DNA from: Planctomycetota bacterium
Lineage (GTDB): Bacteria > Planctomycetota > Phycisphaerae > WQYP01
Direction of reading: 5' to 3'
Length of the DNA stretch: 5,651 nucleotides
Assembly: GCA_021785155.1 (NCBI GenBank)
Contig: JAJYGE010000224.1
Location: 1-5,651 of the forward strand
Below, in pieces: positions 4,815 to 5,651 of the stretch (the stretch's first letter is position 1; each line of letters starts with the position of its first letter). A model generated the notes under the pieces. It was given only the letters and a program-made list of their open reading frames with translations. It was not told the DNA's origin and searched no databases. The translations under genes were made by a program, and so were the position numbers.

Positions 4815-5651
4815 CCAGGGCGTCGCGTGCCCCTTCCAGGGAGCCGGAAATGCGGCAACCCGCGGCCCTTGCATGGCCGCCTCCACCAAATTCGTGGCAC
4901 ACCGCATTGACATCCACGGTATGCTTACTGCGCAAGCTGGCGCGAATTTTCCCCTCCGGCGTTTCGCTTAGAAAAATCGAGGATACCACGCTTTCCACCA
5001 TCATCGGAATATCAATTAAACCCTCTGTTTCCCATGGTTCGGCATTGGTCTGGGCCATATCCGCACGCGTTATTTCCATGACTGCAATACGATCTTGCGC
5101 GTAAAAAGCGATTCGCCCTACGGCACGACTCAGGAGCACTAACTTTGATTTTTTTTCGCTCTGCATCAGCCGACCCCATAATTCCGATGGCTCAGCCCCG
5201 GCAGCGAGCAGCGTGGCAGCCACTTCATGGGTATGGGGCGTAACGCTGTCAAAACGAAACCATCCCGTATCGCCCACCAGACCGGCCAGTAGAGCCGTTG
5301 CCATTGGCTTCGTTAATGTAACGCCCAGTACCTGGCTCAAATTTGTGATAATTTCCACACAGGCCGCCGCGGAAGTGTCCCGGTGGATCAGCGCGTGCGA
5401 TAAATCACCGGATATATGATGGTCCAGAATCAGTACATGGGAAGCGTGTGATTCCAGAAAAGCGGCTGCCGGTTCAAGCTGCTGCCGGGCGGATGTATCA
5501 ACCACGAGAATAGCATCACAGGAGATTTGCTCCGTCTTTTCGGGCGTAAAGTGAATTATTGATTCCGGCAGCATATTAAGAAGAAATTGCAGCGGCTCGG
5601 GAATTGGTGGAAGGCATATCAATGACACTTTTTTGCCCATTGCGGCGAGCA
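4771..5651 (-). CDS. nrnA: DHH/DHHA1 phosphoesterase, NrnA type (5' end beyond window)
   Basis: NrnA-type enzymes are cytoplasmic Mn-dependent phosphoesterases that degrade nano-RNAs or short linear dinucleotides and in some species dephosphorylate pAp. Numbered from the ATG at 5640, the visible part shows LVVDTS (45-50) with D48, the DHH motif LDHHISGD (72-79), GLVGDTGWFRF (120-130) with D124, and the DHHA1 substrate motif GGGGHARAAG (252-261), then a complete C-terminus. The first family motif, an N-terminal DGD segment, is missing because the gene continues past the right edge: the frame stays open upstream of that ATG (codons for Leu-Ala-Ala just before Met-Gly-Lys-Lys-Val), and the family has a similar segment about 40 residues into the protein. 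The ATG at 5640 is therefore probably an internal methionine, not the start. It is convergent with the ComEA-like gene. A related DHH nuclease is the main alternative. Confidence 0.9.
   Translation of the reverse strand, partial: LAAMGKKVSLICLPPIPEPLQFLLNMLPESIIHFTPEKTEQISCDAILVVDTSARQQLEPAAAFLESHASHVLILDHHISGDLSHALIHRDTSAAACVEIITNLSQVLGVTLTKPMATALLAGLVGDTGWFRFDSVTPHTHEVAATLLAAGAEPSELWGRLMQSEKKSKLVLLSRAVGRIAFYAQDRIAVMEITRADMAQTNAEPWETEGLIDIPMMVESVVSSIFLSETPEGKIRASLRSKHTVDVNAVCHEFGGGGHARAAGCRISGSLEGARDALVKAVERKLPGAAGI

Noticed and set aside
4540..4971. 143-codon plus-strand frame overlapping the ComEA-like gene and the NrnA-type gene
   Set aside because: It is out of frame with two genes having clear conserved domains, and its product is low in recognisable structure.
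5638..5640. ATG at the right edge as the start of the DHH phosphoesterase
   Set aside because: The frame stays open to the window edge, and the product from this ATG lacks the first metal-binding motif of the family, so the gene continues outside.

Overview
The window is an ordinary-looking stretch of bacterial chromosome of moderate GC content, carrying seven protein-coding genes and no RNA genes, insertion sequences or CRISPR arrays. Start sites mostly follow GGAG-type ribosome binding sites. The organism is most likely a planctomycete, perhaps of the Phycisphaerae. The main clue is the 504-residue GH10-like protein, which resembles a glycosidase-like family I remember from planctomycete genomes. 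A membrane-anchored helix-hairpin-helix protein and stand-alone receiver proteins are compatible with this but not specific. The assignment is an inference, not a proof.

Layout, left to right. Positions 1-237 hold no supportable gene; they contain a heptamer tandem repeat, a probable promoter (131-159) and an 11-bp perfect dyad (174-205). Next is a short degenerate receiver-domain protein (238-621), then tsaD (723-1775), the catalytic-subunit gene of the tRNA t6A modification system. A 143-base gap carries an AT-rich tract and a candidate promoter, followed by a 44-codon, strongly basic small protein (1919-2053) with an excellent ribosome binding site. A canonical single-domain response regulator (2133-2621) comes next. 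A near-consensus promoter (2626-2655) then drives the GH10-like gene (2739-4253). A 144-base gap with a second heptamer repeat and a hairpin leads to a ComEA-like membrane-anchored DNA-binding protein (4398-4814). Its 3' end overlaps by 44 bases the convergent DHH/DHHA1 phosphoesterase gene (NrnA type, minus strand), whose 5' end lies beyond the right edge of the window.

The genes do not form an obvious single pathway. Several are housekeeping (TsaD, NrnA); others are signalling (two receiver proteins) or DNA handling (ComEA-like). Most gaps between plus-strand genes contain their own candidate promoter, so this reads as short transcription units rather than one operon; the receiver-like gene and tsaD are the likeliest co-transcribed pair. 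The most unusual gene is the GH10-like protein: it keeps landmarks of the xylanase barrel but lacks both catalytic glutamates and has no signal peptide. No clear multi-gene novel system is visible.
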